The position numbers and the translations under genes were made by a program. A stretch of DNA of 64,000 nt from Mycobacterium sp. E787. Its GTDB lineage: Bacteria; Actinomycetota; Actinomycetes; Mycobacteriales; Mycobacteriaceae. The notes below the pieces were generated by a model. The model searched no databases. It was not told where the DNA came from and was given only the letters and a program-made list of their open reading frames with translations. Every line of letters starts with the position of its first letter. Within the stretch, counting starts at the first letter, position 1. Below, piece after piece: positions 37,040-45,589 of this stretch. The stretch spans positions 1 to 64,000 of the forward strand of contig NZ_LZKL01000037.1 of NCBI RefSeq assembly GCF_001668725.1, given 5' to 3'.

Positions 37040-37693
37040 GTGGCAGACACCGACAACGTGGGCTCCGCCGCACCCCGCGGGCGCAGGCGCACCCGGGCCA
37101 ACGGTGAGCAGTCGCGGGAGCGGATCCTCGACGCCGCGACCGAGGTCGCCACCGAACGCGGCTACGACGGCACCACGATTTCGCTGGTCAGCAAGAAGAG
37201 CGGCCTGCCGCCGACCTCCATCTACTGGCACTTTGCCGACAAGGACGACCTGATCGCCGCCGTCATCGAGCGCAGTTTCGCCCGGTGGCTGGAAGTGCTG
37301 GACCTGCCCGGGGGCGCGATGTCCGCCGACCGGGTGACCGAGCTCGGGGCTCAGGTGGCCAAGGCGCTCGTGGACGCGCCCGACTTCCTGCGGCTGGGCC
37401 TGATGCTGGCGCTCGAGCACCGCCCGGTCGAACCCCGGGCGCGGGAGATGTTCCTGGAGGTGCGTGACAGGGCCTTCCACCGGTTCGAGGCGATCGTGCG
37501 CGACATCGCGCCGGGGCTGAACGAGGAGAGCGTGCGGTTGCTGACCACCTATGCGATAGCCGGCGCCGACGGACTCTTCATCGCCAAGGAGACGAGCGGC
37601 GACTCGGTGGATCTGCTCAAGCTGTTCGACCTGCACGTCCGCCTGGTGTTCCAGGCGGCGACCGAGTTACTGGAATCCGGAGAAATCGCATGA
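37040..37693 (+). CDS. TetR-family regulator of the meta-cleavage operons
   Basis: A 217-residue TetR protein. The N-terminal helix-turn-helix runs RERILDAATEVATERGYDGT through SKKSGLPPTSIYWHFADKDDL, and the rest is the helical ligand domain. The GTG at 37040 follows AAAAAGGAGG; the frame is open to 36953, but that would overlap the facing operon's ribosome site. The gene overlaps the hydratase start by 4 bases (ATGA), so the regulator is the first gene of the rightward operon and likely represses itself and both arms until an aromatic intermediate binds. Confidence 0.9.
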   Translation: MADTDNVGSAAPRGRRRTRANGEQSRERILDAATEVATERGYDGTTISLVSKKSGLPPTSIYWHFADKDDLIAAVIERSFARWLEVLDLPGGAMSADRVTELGAQVAKALVDAPDFLRLGLMLALEHRPVEPRAREMFLEVRDRAFHRFEAIVRDIAPGLNEESVRLLTTYAIAGADGLFIAKETSGDSVDLLKLFDLHVRLVFQAATELLESGEIA

Positions 37694-38499
37694 TCGACGT
37701 GGGCGCCCAAGAGCCGCAACTCAACCCGCGGCTGACCGAAGCAGCGCAGCGCTTGTACGCGGCGCAGGCGAGCAGCACACCCATCCCGCCGCTGACCGAG
37801 ACCTACCCGAATCTCGACGTAGCCCAAGCATATTCGGTGCAGCGCCGCAACCTCGCGCGCCGCCTCGCCGCGGGCGCCCGGCTGCGTGGCCACAAGATCG
37901 GGCTGACCTCCGCGCCGATGCAAAAGCTGCTGGGCGTCGACGAGCCCGACTTCGGCTACGTCCTGGACAGCATGGTGCTGGGCGACGGGACGACGGCGCC
38001 GCGCGCCGCGTTCTGTGCCCCGCGGGTGGAACCCGAGGTGGCTTTCCTGCTGCGCGCGCCGCTGCGCGGGCCCGGGGTGACCGTCGCCGAGGTGATGGCG
38101 GCCACCGAAGCGGTGGCCGCGGCGCTGGAGATCGTGGACAGCCGCATCGCCGACTGGCGAATCACGTTGGCGGACACCGTCGCCGACAACGCCAGCTCCG
38201 GTGCGGTGGTGCTGGGCGAGTGGGTGCCGATCTCGGACGCGCCGCAACTGCCCGACACCACCGCGGCGCTCTACCTCAACGACACGCTCGTCGAAACCGG
38301 GCAGGGTACGGCCGTGATGGGTGATCCGGCCGCGGCCGTCGCCTGGCTGGCCAACGCCCTGGCCGAGTACGGCACCGAGATCGAGGCCGGGCAGTTCGTG
38401 ATGTCCGGCTCCTACACCACGGCCGCGTTCGTCGGTGCCGGCGACCGCGCGGCCGCCACCATCACCGGCCTCGGCGCGGTCGACCTGAGCTTCGAGTAA
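37690..38499 (+). CDS. 2-hydroxypenta-2,4-dienoate (2-keto-4-pentenoate) hydratase
   Basis: A 269-residue member of the MhpD/HsaE/DmpE hydratase family, adding water to 2-hydroxypenta-2,4-dienoate to give 4-hydroxy-2-oxovalerate. Family landmarks are GHKIGLTSAPMQKLLGVDEPDFG, the metal-binding VEPEVAFLL, and EIVDSRIADW. A Mg/Mn site is expected from these Glu residues. It overlaps the regulator gene by 4 bases and precedes the dehydrogenase by 15 bases (AAGGAAAC site). Confidence 0.93.
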   Translation: MIDVGAQEPQLNPRLTEAAQRLYAAQASSTPIPPLTETYPNLDVAQAYSVQRRNLARRLAAGARLRGHKIGLTSAPMQKLLGVDEPDFGYVLDSMVLGDGTTAPRAAFCAPRVEPEVAFLLRAPLRGPGVTVAEVMAATEAVAAALEIVDSRIADWRITLADTVADNASSGAVVLGEWVPISDAPQLPDTTAALYLNDTLVETGQGTAVMGDPAAAVAWLANALAEYGTEIEAGQFVMSGSYTTAAFVGAGDRAAATITGLGAVDLSFE

Positions 38500-38514
38500 A
38501 CCGAAAGGAAACCC

Positions 38515-39462
38515 ATGACCAGTCAACAATTCCCCGTGGCGATCATCGGGTCGGGCAACATCGGCACCGACCTGATGCTCAAGATCCTGCGCAACGGTGG
38601 ACCGCTGACGATGGCCGCGATGATCGGCATCGACCCGAAGTCCGACGGCCTGGCCCGCGCGAAGAGCCTCGGCGTGCCGACGTCGTCGGGGGGCGTCGCC
38701 GGGCTGCTGGCCATGCCGGGCTTCGACCAGATCCGCCTGGTGTTCGACGCCACGTCCGCCGAGGCCCACGTCAAGCACTGGGAGGCGTTGCGCCACACCG
38801 GTGTACGCGTCCTCGACCTCACCCCGGCGGCCATCGGCCCGTTCTGCGTGCCGGTGGTGAACCTGGAGGAACACATCGACGCGCCCAACCTCAACATGGT
38901 CACCTGTGGCGGGCAGGCCACCGTGCCGATCGTGGCCGCGGTGAATCGGGTGGCGCCGGTGTCCTATGCCGAGATCGTGGCGTCGATGTCGTCGAAGTCC
39001 GCCGGCCCGGGCACCCGCGCCAATATCGACGAGTTCACCGAGACCACCGCCACAGCACTGAGGGTCGTCGGCGGGGCGCAGCGGGGCAAGGCCGTGATCG
39101 TTCTCAACCCGGCCGATCCCCCGATCCTGATGCGCAACACCGTCTACTGCCTCGTGGAAGGCGACTGCGACCACGCCGCGATCCACGCGTCCATCGCGGC
39201 GATGATCGAGCGAGTCCAGGGCTACGTACCCGGGTACCGGCTCAAGCAGCCGGTGCAGTTCGAGATCTTCGGTCCCGACAACCCGCTGCACATCCCCGAG
39301 ACCGGGAAATTCATCGGCACCAGGGTCACCACCCTGCTGCAGGTGACCGGCGCCGCGGACTACCTGCCCGCCTACGCCGGAAACCTCGACATCATGACCT
39401 CCGCGGCGCTGACCACCGCCAAAAGCATTGCCGCACATTCGATGACGAACGCAGGAGTATGA
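38515..39462 (+). CDS. acetaldehyde dehydrogenase (acylating)
   Basis: A 315-residue CoA-acylating aldehyde dehydrogenase of the MhpF/HsaG/BphJ type. The NAD motif is [13 protein letters not shown] and the active-site Cys is in [10 protein letters not shown] (near residue 127). It oxidises the aldehyde released by the aldolase to acyl-CoA and is known to work in a tight complex with it, passing the aldehyde through a channel. The stop is one base before the aldolase ATG. Confidence 0.94.
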   Translation: MTSQQFPVAIIGSGNIGTDLMLKILRNGGPLTMAAMIGIDPKSDGLARAKSLGVPTSSGGVAGLLAMPGFDQIRLVFDATSAEAHVKHWEALRHTGVRVLDLTPAAIGPFCVPVVNLEEHIDAPNLNMVTCGGQATVPIVAAVNRVAPVSYAEIVASMSSKSAGPGTRANIDEFTETTATALRVVGGAQRGKAVIVLNPADPPILMRNTVYCLVEGDCDHAAIHASIAAMIERVQGYVPGYRLKQPVQFEIFGPDNPLHIPETGKFIGTRVTTLLQVTGAADYLPAYAGNLDIMTSAALTTAKSIAAHSMTNAGV

Positions 39463-39463
39463 C

Positions 39464-40489
39464 ATGACCGAGCAGCTCTACATCAGCGACGTCACCTTGC
39501 GTGACGGAATGCACGCGGTGCGCCACCAGTACACCCTGCGGCAGGCAGCCGACATCGCCGCGGCGCTGGACGCCGCTGGGGTCGACTCCATCGAGGTCGC
39601 CCACGGCGACGGGCTGGGCGGCTCCAGCTGCGTCTACGGCTTCGGCGGCCATACCGACCTGGAGTGGATCGAGGCGGTCGCCGGCGTCATCCGCCGTGCC
39701 AAGATCGCGACGCTGATCCTGCCGGGAATCGGCACGATCCGAGACCTCACCGCGGCCCATCGGGCGGGGGCCGGCGTGGTGCGGGTAGCCACCCACTGCA
39801 CGGAGGCCGACATCTCCGCGCACCACATCGCCGCCGCCCGCGAGCTGGGCATGGACACCGTCGGCTTCCTGATGATGAGCCACATGACCACTCCGCAGGG
39901 CCTGGCCGACCAGGCCAGGTTGATGGAGGGATATGGAGCCGGGTGCGTCTACGTCGTCGACTCCGGCGGCGCGATGACCATGCGCGACGTCGCCGAGCGC
40001 GTCGACGCGGTGCGCCAAAAGCTTTCTCCGGAAACCGAAGTCGGCATCCACGCGCACCACAATCTCTCGCTTGGGGTGGCCAACTCGATGGTCGCGGTCG
40101 AGCACGGGTGTCGGCGGGTCGACGCGTCGCTGGCCGGCATGGGCGCCGGTGCCGGCAACGCCCCGCTGGAGGTCTTCGTCGCGGCCGCCACCCGGATGGG
40201 CTGGAAGCACGGCTGCGATCTCAACGCCCTCGAGGACGCCGCCGACGACCTCGTCCGCCCGCTACAGGAGCGTCCGGTGCGTGTCGATCGCGAAACGCTG
40301 ACGCTCGGCTACGCCGGCGTGTACTCGAGCTTCCTGCGCCACGCGGAGGCGGCGGCCGAGCGGTTCGGCGTCGACGCGCGCACGCTGCTCGTCGAGGCGG
40401 GACGTCGCGGCATGGTGGGCGGGCAGGAGGACATGCTCGTCGACATCGCTCTTGACCTCACCGGCGGCCGCGAGGCAGCGCGGGCGTAA
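39464..40489 (+). CDS. 4-hydroxy-2-oxovalerate aldolase
   Basis: A 341-residue DRE-TIM metallolyase of the MhpE/HsaF/BphI type. The N-terminal motif [15 protein letters not shown] carries the catalytic Arg and metal Asp, and the metal His pair lies in [17 protein letters not shown]. It splits 4-hydroxy-2-oxovalerate to pyruvate and acetaldehyde, which the preceding dehydrogenase takes over. Last gene of the rightward operon; the next gene faces it. Confidence 0.94.
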   Translation: MTEQLYISDVTLRDGMHAVRHQYTLRQAADIAAALDAAGVDSIEVAHGDGLGGSSCVYGFGGHTDLEWIEAVAGVIRRAKIATLILPGIGTIRDLTAAHRAGAGVVRVATHCTEADISAHHIAAARELGMDTVGFLMMSHMTTPQGLADQARLMEGYGAGCVYVVDSGGAMTMRDVAERVDAVRQKLSPETEVGIHAHHNLSLGVANSMVAVEHGCRRVDASLAGMGAGAGNAPLEVFVAAATRMGWKHGCDLNALEDAADDLVRPLQERPVRVDRETLTLGYAGVYSSFLRHAEAAAERFGVDARTLLVEAGRRGMVGGQEDMLVDIALDLTGGREAARA

Positions 40490-40526
40490 TTCACCACCCC
40501 AACGCGCGCAACGGCTTTCGCACGGT

Positions 40527-41708
40527 TCACGCCTCGTCCAGCACCGGGAACAGCAGTTCCTGCATGAGCAGCTGCACGGCCGCCGCGAGCGGGATCGCCA
40601 CCAGCGCCCCGACCACACCCAACCACGCGGCACCGAGGAGCACAGCGACCACCGTGACGCCGGCCGGCACCCGCACCGCCCGGCCGATGATCCTGGGCGT
40701 CAGCAGATAATCCTCGCCCAGCCGGAACCCCATGTAGAAGACGACCGTCGCGACGGCGACGGCGATCGAAACGCTGAGCGAAACCGCGGCCACGATGAAT
40801 CCGCCGACGGTGGAACCGTAGGGGAACAGGTCCAACACGGCCACCACGACACCGAGCAGGACCGCGTACGGGACGTGCAGCAGGGCGCACCAGACGAAGG
40901 TGGCCAGCCCGGCGATGACGGAAGTCAGCACGTTCCCGATCAGGTAGGCACCGAACTTTGCCACCACCTCGTCGCCGATCAGGATGGCGCGGGGCCGCCG
41001 GGAACTGGGCATCAGCCGGTAGAAACCGGCGCGGATGCGGCGCATGTCGGCGAGGAAGTAGATGGTGAGCATGGCCACGACGCCGACGTGGGACACGACG
41101 CCGAACACCTGCGAGCCGGTCCGCACGATCCCCGCGGCGGTGAAGCGGCCGGACCCGCTGACCAGATCGGTGATCCGCTGTTGCAGGTGGACGCGCTCGT
41201 TGATCCTGCCGATGAGCGACGAGCGGTCCTGGGCGTGCTGCACGTAATGCGGCAGCTGCTCGACGAGCTGGCGAGCCTCCTGCACCAGCGGAGGAATGGT
41301 TGCGGCGAGCGTCCCGGCGACGAGCGCGAACACCACCGTCACCACGATCGTGACCGCCGCCCAGCGGGGCAACCTGTGGTTGACCAGCCATGACACCGCG
41401 GTCTCGAGGCCCAGCGCGAAAAACATCGCCACACCGATCAACACCAGTACGGACGACATGGACCCCAGCACGAGCACCACGCCGTACGTCACGGCCACGC
41501 CGGCCGAGGCCGTCAACCCCACCATGAACGGGGAACGCCGGTTGAACGGTTGCCCTCGTCGGCCGAGGTGATGCTCGTCGGACCGCAGTTTCGCGGCCCG
41601 CCGCTCGGCGTCGGCGATCGGCCCTTCATCGTCGCCGTGCGGTTGCCCTACCAGGGGATGATGGCCACGATCGGCGAGGTGGTGGTGTGGCGCTGCGTCG
41701 TCGACCAC
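40527..41708 (-). CDS. AI-2E family transporter
   Basis: A ~393-residue membrane protein with about seven to eight helices. The family pattern is seen in a paired N-terminal helix block (GVAVTYGVVLVLGSMSSVLV, then LVNHRLPRWAAVTIVVTVVF) and the C-terminal GFRLGEDYLLTPRIIGRAVRVPAGVTVVAVLLG. The family includes TqsA and Na+/H+ antiporter-like members, so the name AI-2E does not prove a quorum-signal cargo. The start at 41708 gives a His-rich first stretch with no clear ribosome site; a later start near MVGLTASAG (about 41525) is possible. Confidence 0.82.
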   Translation of the reverse strand: MVDDAAPHHHLADRGHHPLVGQPHGDDEGPIADAERRAAKLRSDEHHLGRRGQPFNRRSPFMVGLTASAGVAVTYGVVLVLGSMSSVLVLIGVAMFFALGLETAVSWLVNHRLPRWAAVTIVVTVVFALVAGTLAATIPPLVQEARQLVEQLPHYVQHAQDRSSLIGRINERVHLQQRITDLVSGSGRFTAAGIVRTGSQVFGVVSHVGVVAMLTIYFLADMRRIRAGFYRLMPSSRRPRAILIGDEVVAKFGAYLIGNVLTSVIAGLATFVWCALLHVPYAVLLGVVVAVLDLFPYGSTVGGFIVAAVSLSVSIAVAVATVVFYMGFRLGEDYLLTPRIIGRAVRVPAGVTVVAVLLGAAWLGVVGALVAIPLAAAVQLLMQELLFPVLDEA

Positions 41709-42072
41709 GTGCGTGCCCCATTCCTCGACCCGGCCGGGCTCTTTTGCCCGGCGTCTTTACAGGGTGACGTGCGCGCCGGGCATGCGGTGGCAAAACACGC
41801 GATTTCCGGCGGGGCAGGTGGCGGCGGCCCAGCCCCTGCGCCGACAGATCCGACCGCCTGCCTGCTCGTGAGGCCACCCGTCCGGCCGGTCAAAGTGCTT
41901 GCGGCAGAGATGCTTCGGCGCCGTCCCCGATGGTTCCCGCCCTCGACCGTCGGGTGAGGCGTGAGCCCCGTTCTCGGCGGATCAGGGGACTTTGTGCCCT
42001 AGGTCCGCGGTCGGCGGGAGCGCACGCTTTCTCGTGTCGGGATAACAGAGCCGCACAGAGGAGCGTCTCGAT
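41709..42072. other. gap without a convincing gene
   Basis: Overlapping open frames exist on both strands (for example plus 41550-41957 and minus 41648-41893), but none has a ribosome site, family likeness or sensible composition. A ribosome-site-like AGAGGAG lies at 42057-42063 before the next gene. I see no clear RNA or repeat. Confidence 0.45.
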
Positions 42073-42501
42073 ATGAAACCACTGTCTGAGTCTCTGATGG
42101 ACCTCGCTGCCCGGGTCAAAAGGCTCGAGGATTCCGCCGTTGCCGTCAAGGAGCGGAACGAGGCCGCATTGGTGCAGCGCCGCCGGGAGCTCGAAACCGC
42201 CATCGAGCATGAGGTCGAGGAGCTCAAGAAGACCACGGGTGAGGCGGAAGACGCCGCACGGGGCTGGTGGTCGGACACCAAGGGCGCCATCGAACGGCAG
42301 ATCGCCGCGATGCGTGCCGACTTCGAGAAGCGCAAAGCCGATTTCGAACACAAGAACGCCGAACGGGCCGCGGCCAGTGCCGAGGAGGACGCGGCGGTGG
42401 CCGCCAACCTGGCGAGCTACTGCGTAGACGCGGCCGAGTGGGCCGCCGTGCGAGCGGAACTGGCTCGCGCCGAAGCCGAAAAACAATCCGTGAGGAGCTG
42501 A
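42073..42501 (+). CDS. coiled-coil hypothetical protein
   Basis: A 142-residue, charge-rich, mostly helical protein with no signal peptide. Heptad-like patterns run through residues 10-60 (RVKRLEDSAVAVKERNEAAL) and 75-105, followed by an Ala-rich stretch and a single Cys. An RGWWSDTKGAIERQIA segment in the middle gives it a recognisable face. It is 2 bases upstream of the HdeD-like gene, so they form an operon; a cytoplasmic scaffold or stress role is possible but not shown. Confidence 0.75.
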   Translation: MKPLSESLMDLAARVKRLEDSAVAVKERNEAALVQRRRELETAIEHEVEELKKTTGEAEDAARGWWSDTKGAIERQIAAMRADFEKRKADFEHKNAERAAASAEEDAAVAANLASYCVDAAEWAAVRAELARAEAEKQSVRS

Positions 42502-42503
42502 AC

Positions 42504-43097
42504 ATGACCACCTTGCAAGCACCCGAATTGTTCCGCGACCTCTGGAAGACCGTCCTCGCGTCCGGCTTGATGGCCTTGGTCCTTGGCGTCGTGATCTTGA
42601 TCTGGCCCGGAAAGTCGATCCTGGTCGCGGCGGTTTTGTTCGGCGCGTACCTGGTGGTGTCGGGCATCGCACAGGTCGCTTTCGCACTGACGCTCGGTGT
42701 TTCGGTCAGCAGCCGTGTGCTGATGTTCATCAGCGGGGCGCTGTCGGTGGTGCTGGGCGTGCTGGCCTTCCGCCACTTCGGTGGCGGCTACGCCGTGCTG
42801 TTGTTGGCGATCTGGATAGGTGTGGGCTTCATCTTCCAGGGCGTGGCCGAAGCCGCGCTGGCGATAAGCCACCCTGAGCTGCCGAGCCGAGGGTGGCACA
42901 TCTTCTTGGGCGTCCTCACGGCGATCGCCGGGATGATCGTGCTCGCCTGGCCGTTCGACAGCATAGCCATGCTGGCGATCGTCGCCGGGGCGTGGCTGGT
43001 CGTCATCGGGATCTGCCAGATCGTCTGGGCGTTGCAGGCGCGCAGGACCGTCGGGCAGACCGCGCAAGTGGTCGGGCGCTTGGCGGGTGCCCACTGA
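42504..43097 (+). CDS. HdeD/DUF308 family membrane protein
   Basis: A 197-residue protein with six hydrophobic helices in three repeat pairs, the DUF308 (HdeD) architecture: each pair begins with a GLMALVLGVVILIWP-like segment (also SGALSVVLGVLAF and GVLTAIAGMIVLAWP). E. coli HdeD is linked to acid tolerance, but the molecular role of the family is unknown. ATG 42504 follows GTGAGGAGCTG. Co-transcribed with the coiled-coil gene. Confidence 0.88.
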   Translation: MTTLQAPELFRDLWKTVLASGLMALVLGVVILIWPGKSILVAAVLFGAYLVVSGIAQVAFALTLGVSVSSRVLMFISGALSVVLGVLAFRHFGGGYAVLLLAIWIGVGFIFQGVAEAALAISHPELPSRGWHIFLGVLTAIAGMIVLAWPFDSIAMLAIVAGAWLVVIGICQIVWALQARRTVGQTAQVVGRLAGAH

Positions 43098-43158
43098 TCG
43101 CCGAAGGTGTTGCGCCGTAGGGATTTTTCTCAGTAGCTTTCCCGGATGGAGATATGCC

Positions 43159-43410
43159 GTGCCCGATCTGACCGGACCGCTGCGCGAGATCATCGAGGGC
43201 CACCGCGCTGTTCGGCGTTCCGGTGCCTCGCAGGAGTCATGCAGCTGCGGAGCGGACGGGTTGTCCGACCATTCCGGGCATGTCGCCGAGCAGATCCTCG
43301 ATCGGCTGGGGCTCAAGCCCGAAGCCGTCGACGGCGCAAAGAAGCGGATTCGCTATGCGACGGCGTGGCTCGACTGGGAGCTGACGAAGATGGAAGGCGC
43401 GCAATGCTAG
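43159..43410 (+). CDS. small cysteine-containing hypothetical protein
   Basis: An 83-residue protein from GTG 43159, 6 bases after GGAGAT. It contains the ESCSCGADGLSDHSGHVAEQ motif, a Cys-x-Cys near a His pair that could bind a metal, and ends WLDWELTKMEGAQC. The frame opens at 43087 inside the HdeD gene, but that start would overlap 11 bases and lacks a ribosome site. No family named. Confidence 0.6.
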   Translation: MPDLTGPLREIIEGHRAVRRSGASQESCSCGADGLSDHSGHVAEQILDRLGLKPEAVDGAKKRIRYATAWLDWELTKMEGAQC

Positions 43411-43477
43411 TCGGCTTTTGCGGCTCGGCAAGCCGGTAGGCCTGGCATCGTGACCGGCCGCTAGGGAAGCGGGTCGC

Positions 43478-44158
43478 ATGATTCCCCTGGGCGACAACAT
43501 CCGGGCCAGCCGGTTTCCGATCGTCAACGTCCTACTGATTGTCGCGAACTTCGCGGTCTTCTTGTTCTACGAGTTGCCGAACGGCGACCCAGCGGTCCTG
43601 CGCGCGGCGTTCTATCCGTGCAGCGTCGAAAACGCCTGCCCCACAGCCGAACCATGGGGCTTCAGCTGGATCACCGCGATGTTCTTGCACGCCGGCTGGG
43701 ATCACATTCTCGGCAACATGCTCTTCCTGGCGATCTTCGGCAAAAACGTCGAGAACGCTCTCGGACGGCTCGGCTACCTGGTGTTCTACTTCGCCGGCGG
43801 ATTCGCGGCGACGATGGCACAGACCGCAATGACCCTGCTTTTCGGCGCGGCGTCCGACGCGCGCGTGCCAACGTTGGGCGCCAGCGGCGCGATCGCCGCC
43901 GTACTGGGCGCATATTTCGTCTTCTTTCCCGACTCGCGTGTCCTCACCTACGTGCTGTGGTTCCCGATCAGCGTCCCGGCGTGGATCTACCTCGGCGGTT
44001 GGTTCTTGCTGCAGTTCTTCGAGGGCAATTACGCGCTGGTGTCCGCGAAGACGGGTGGCAGCGGTGTCGCGTTCTTCGCGCATGTGGGTGGCTTCGTCTT
44101 CGGCGCGCTGGTCGGCAGGGTTTTCCTGGGGGCCGGGCGGGTCAGGGCGTTGACGTGA
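43478..44158 (+). CDS. rhomboid-family intramembrane serine protease
   Basis: A 226-residue protein with six transmembrane helices and the rhomboid active site: HAGWDHILGNMLFL in helix 2, GASGAIAAVLG (nucleophile Ser) in helix 4 and AHVGGFVFGALVG (catalytic His) in helix 6. A Cys pair (PCSVENAC) lies in the first loop. Rhomboids cut membrane proteins inside the bilayer. It stands before the secreted protease gene but with a 152-base gap, so co-regulation is uncertain. Confidence 0.9.
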   Translation: MIPLGDNIRASRFPIVNVLLIVANFAVFLFYELPNGDPAVLRAAFYPCSVENACPTAEPWGFSWITAMFLHAGWDHILGNMLFLAIFGKNVENALGRLGYLVFYFAGGFAATMAQTAMTLLFGAASDARVPTLGASGAIAAVLGAYFVFFPDSRVLTYVLWFPISVPAWIYLGGWFLLQFFEGNYALVSAKTGGSGVAFFAHVGGFVFGALVGRVFLGAGRVRALT

Positions 44159-44310
44159 CATCTGCGGCGGTGGATGGCGCGATCGCCGTCGCTCCCGGCC
44201 GGAGGGACCACCGCCGAATCGGATAGGCATACGGCAGATGACGTCGACATGCCGGTAAATGGTCGCGCTGTTAGCATGCTGCCCTACACAAGAAGAGAGG
44301 CGGCGTAACC

Positions 44311-44952
44311 ATGCCTTGGTTGCGAGGGTTGGGGCTGGTCGGCGCCGCGGTCATTGCCGCGACCGCGGTGGCGAACCCCGTGCTGGCCGATCCGGGCGTT
44401 GCGCCGGGCATCAAGGTCGAGGATGAAAACAGCTCGTGCACAGCGGGATTCGCAGCGCAAGGCGACGACGGCAGCTATTACCTGATGACCAGTGGGCATT
44501 GCGACCAACACGACGGCTCGACATGGACCCACGGGGGTGAGGCCCCGCTCGGGAGGATCACCGCCAGCGAGCACGACGGCGACACCCGGGACGCCGCGAT
44601 CATCCGTCTTGACCCGAGCGTCGGCGCGCCCACCGGCCACGTCGGCGGCAAGTATGTGGTCCGGGATGTGTTGAGTGCCACGCAGATTCAGGTGGGCATG
44701 CCGTTCTGCAAGATCGGTGCTGTCACCGGTGAGACGTGTGGCGCCGTCAAGGACGTGGCCAACGACGTCGTCGAGGCCAGCGTGTACAGCCTCAACGGCG
44801 ACAGCGGCAGTCCCGGCTTCGTGAAGAACCCGGACGGCACCGTCAGCGCCGTGGGCCTGTTGATGTCGTCACCCGACGGTGACGATTACACGACGTACTT
44901 CGCGCTGGTGAACCCGCTGCTCGGCAGGTGGGGCCTGCACGTCCTGCCCTGA
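44311..44952 (+). CDS. secreted trypsin-like serine protease
   Basis: A 213-residue exported chymotrypsin-fold protease. A signal peptide (cleavage after VLA, residue ~26) is followed by catalytic His in MTSGHCDQHD, Asp in TRDAAIIRLD and Ser in NGDSGSPGF. Two further Cys residues, FCKIGAVTGETCG, can form a disulphide. Length and layout match the short S1 family found in actinobacteria (M. tuberculosis Rv1815-type). Target unknown. The three catalytic residues are all present, so activity is plausible. Confidence 0.9.
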   Translation: MPWLRGLGLVGAAVIAATAVANPVLADPGVAPGIKVEDENSSCTAGFAAQGDDGSYYLMTSGHCDQHDGSTWTHGGEAPLGRITASEHDGDTRDAAIIRLDPSVGAPTGHVGGKYVVRDVLSATQIQVGMPFCKIGAVTGETCGAVKDVANDVVEASVYSLNGDSGSPGFVKNPDGTVSAVGLLMSSPDGDDYTTYFALVNPLLGRWGLHVLP

Positions 44953-45084
44953 GCGCCCACCGCGCGAGAACCGTTGTTTGTGAACGGCGGGAACGGGTAT
45001 CCGCCGTTCCGGCGTCGTGAATGTGCCTCCATGGGGAGCCGGTAGTCGAAAGCTAGCGAACCAGCGACACGAAGGAGAGCGGTA

Positions 45085-45555
45085 GTGAAGCGTGGGATCG
45101 TGGTCGGCATCGCGGGCGTGGCCGTGGCGGTCGCGGCGTGTGCCGGCTGTTCCAGCAACAAGTCCAGCACGGGAGCGTCATCGTCGACTTCCACGCCGGC
45201 GCCGACTGGCACCCAGGTGATCGTGGACGGTCAGAATCAGAATGTCACCGGCCAGGTCACCTGTAACACGGCCAACGGCGTCCTAACCATCGGCGTCGGC
45301 GACCCGACCGCCGGGCTCGGGGCGGTGCTCAGCACCGACAATCCGCCCATCGTCCATTCCGTCGGGCTGGGCAGCGTCAACGGCATCGCGCTCGGTTTTT
45401 CCGACGCCGCCCCCAACCAGGCCAGCAACGCCGGGGCCGCGGTCAACGGCAAGTCCTACGCGATCAAGGGAACTGCGACGGGCACCGATATGAGCAACCC
45501 GAACCAGCCGCAGCAGGTGACCAAGCCATTCGAGATGGACGTCACCTGCCCGTAG
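45085..45555 (+). CDS. LpqH-like lipoprotein
   Basis: A 156-residue lipoprotein. The signal ends in a lipobox with Cys at residue 19 or 22 (VAACAGC), then a Ser/Thr-rich linker. The mature domain (TQVIVDGQNQNVTGQVTCNT ... PFEMDVTCP) has two Cys and matches the mycobacterial 19-kDa LpqH/LppE domain. LpqH is a surface TLR2 ligand. The GTG at 45085 follows GAAGGAGAGCGG. Confidence 0.88.
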   Translation: MKRGIVVGIAGVAVAVAACAGCSSNKSSTGASSSTSTPAPTGTQVIVDGQNQNVTGQVTCNTANGVLTIGVGDPTAGLGAVLSTDNPPIVHSVGLGSVNGIALGFSDAAPNQASNAGAAVNGKSYAIKGTATGTDMSNPNQPQQVTKPFEMDVTCP

Positions 45556-45589
45556 CGGAGGCGACCGATACCCGAGAGGGGACGCAGCT

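Noticed and set aside
41550..41957. 135-codon plus-strand ORF between the AI-2E gene and the coiled-coil gene
   Set aside because: It overlaps the AI-2E gene antisense, has no ribosome site and its composition is that of a shadow frame; the opposite frame at 41648-41893 is no better.
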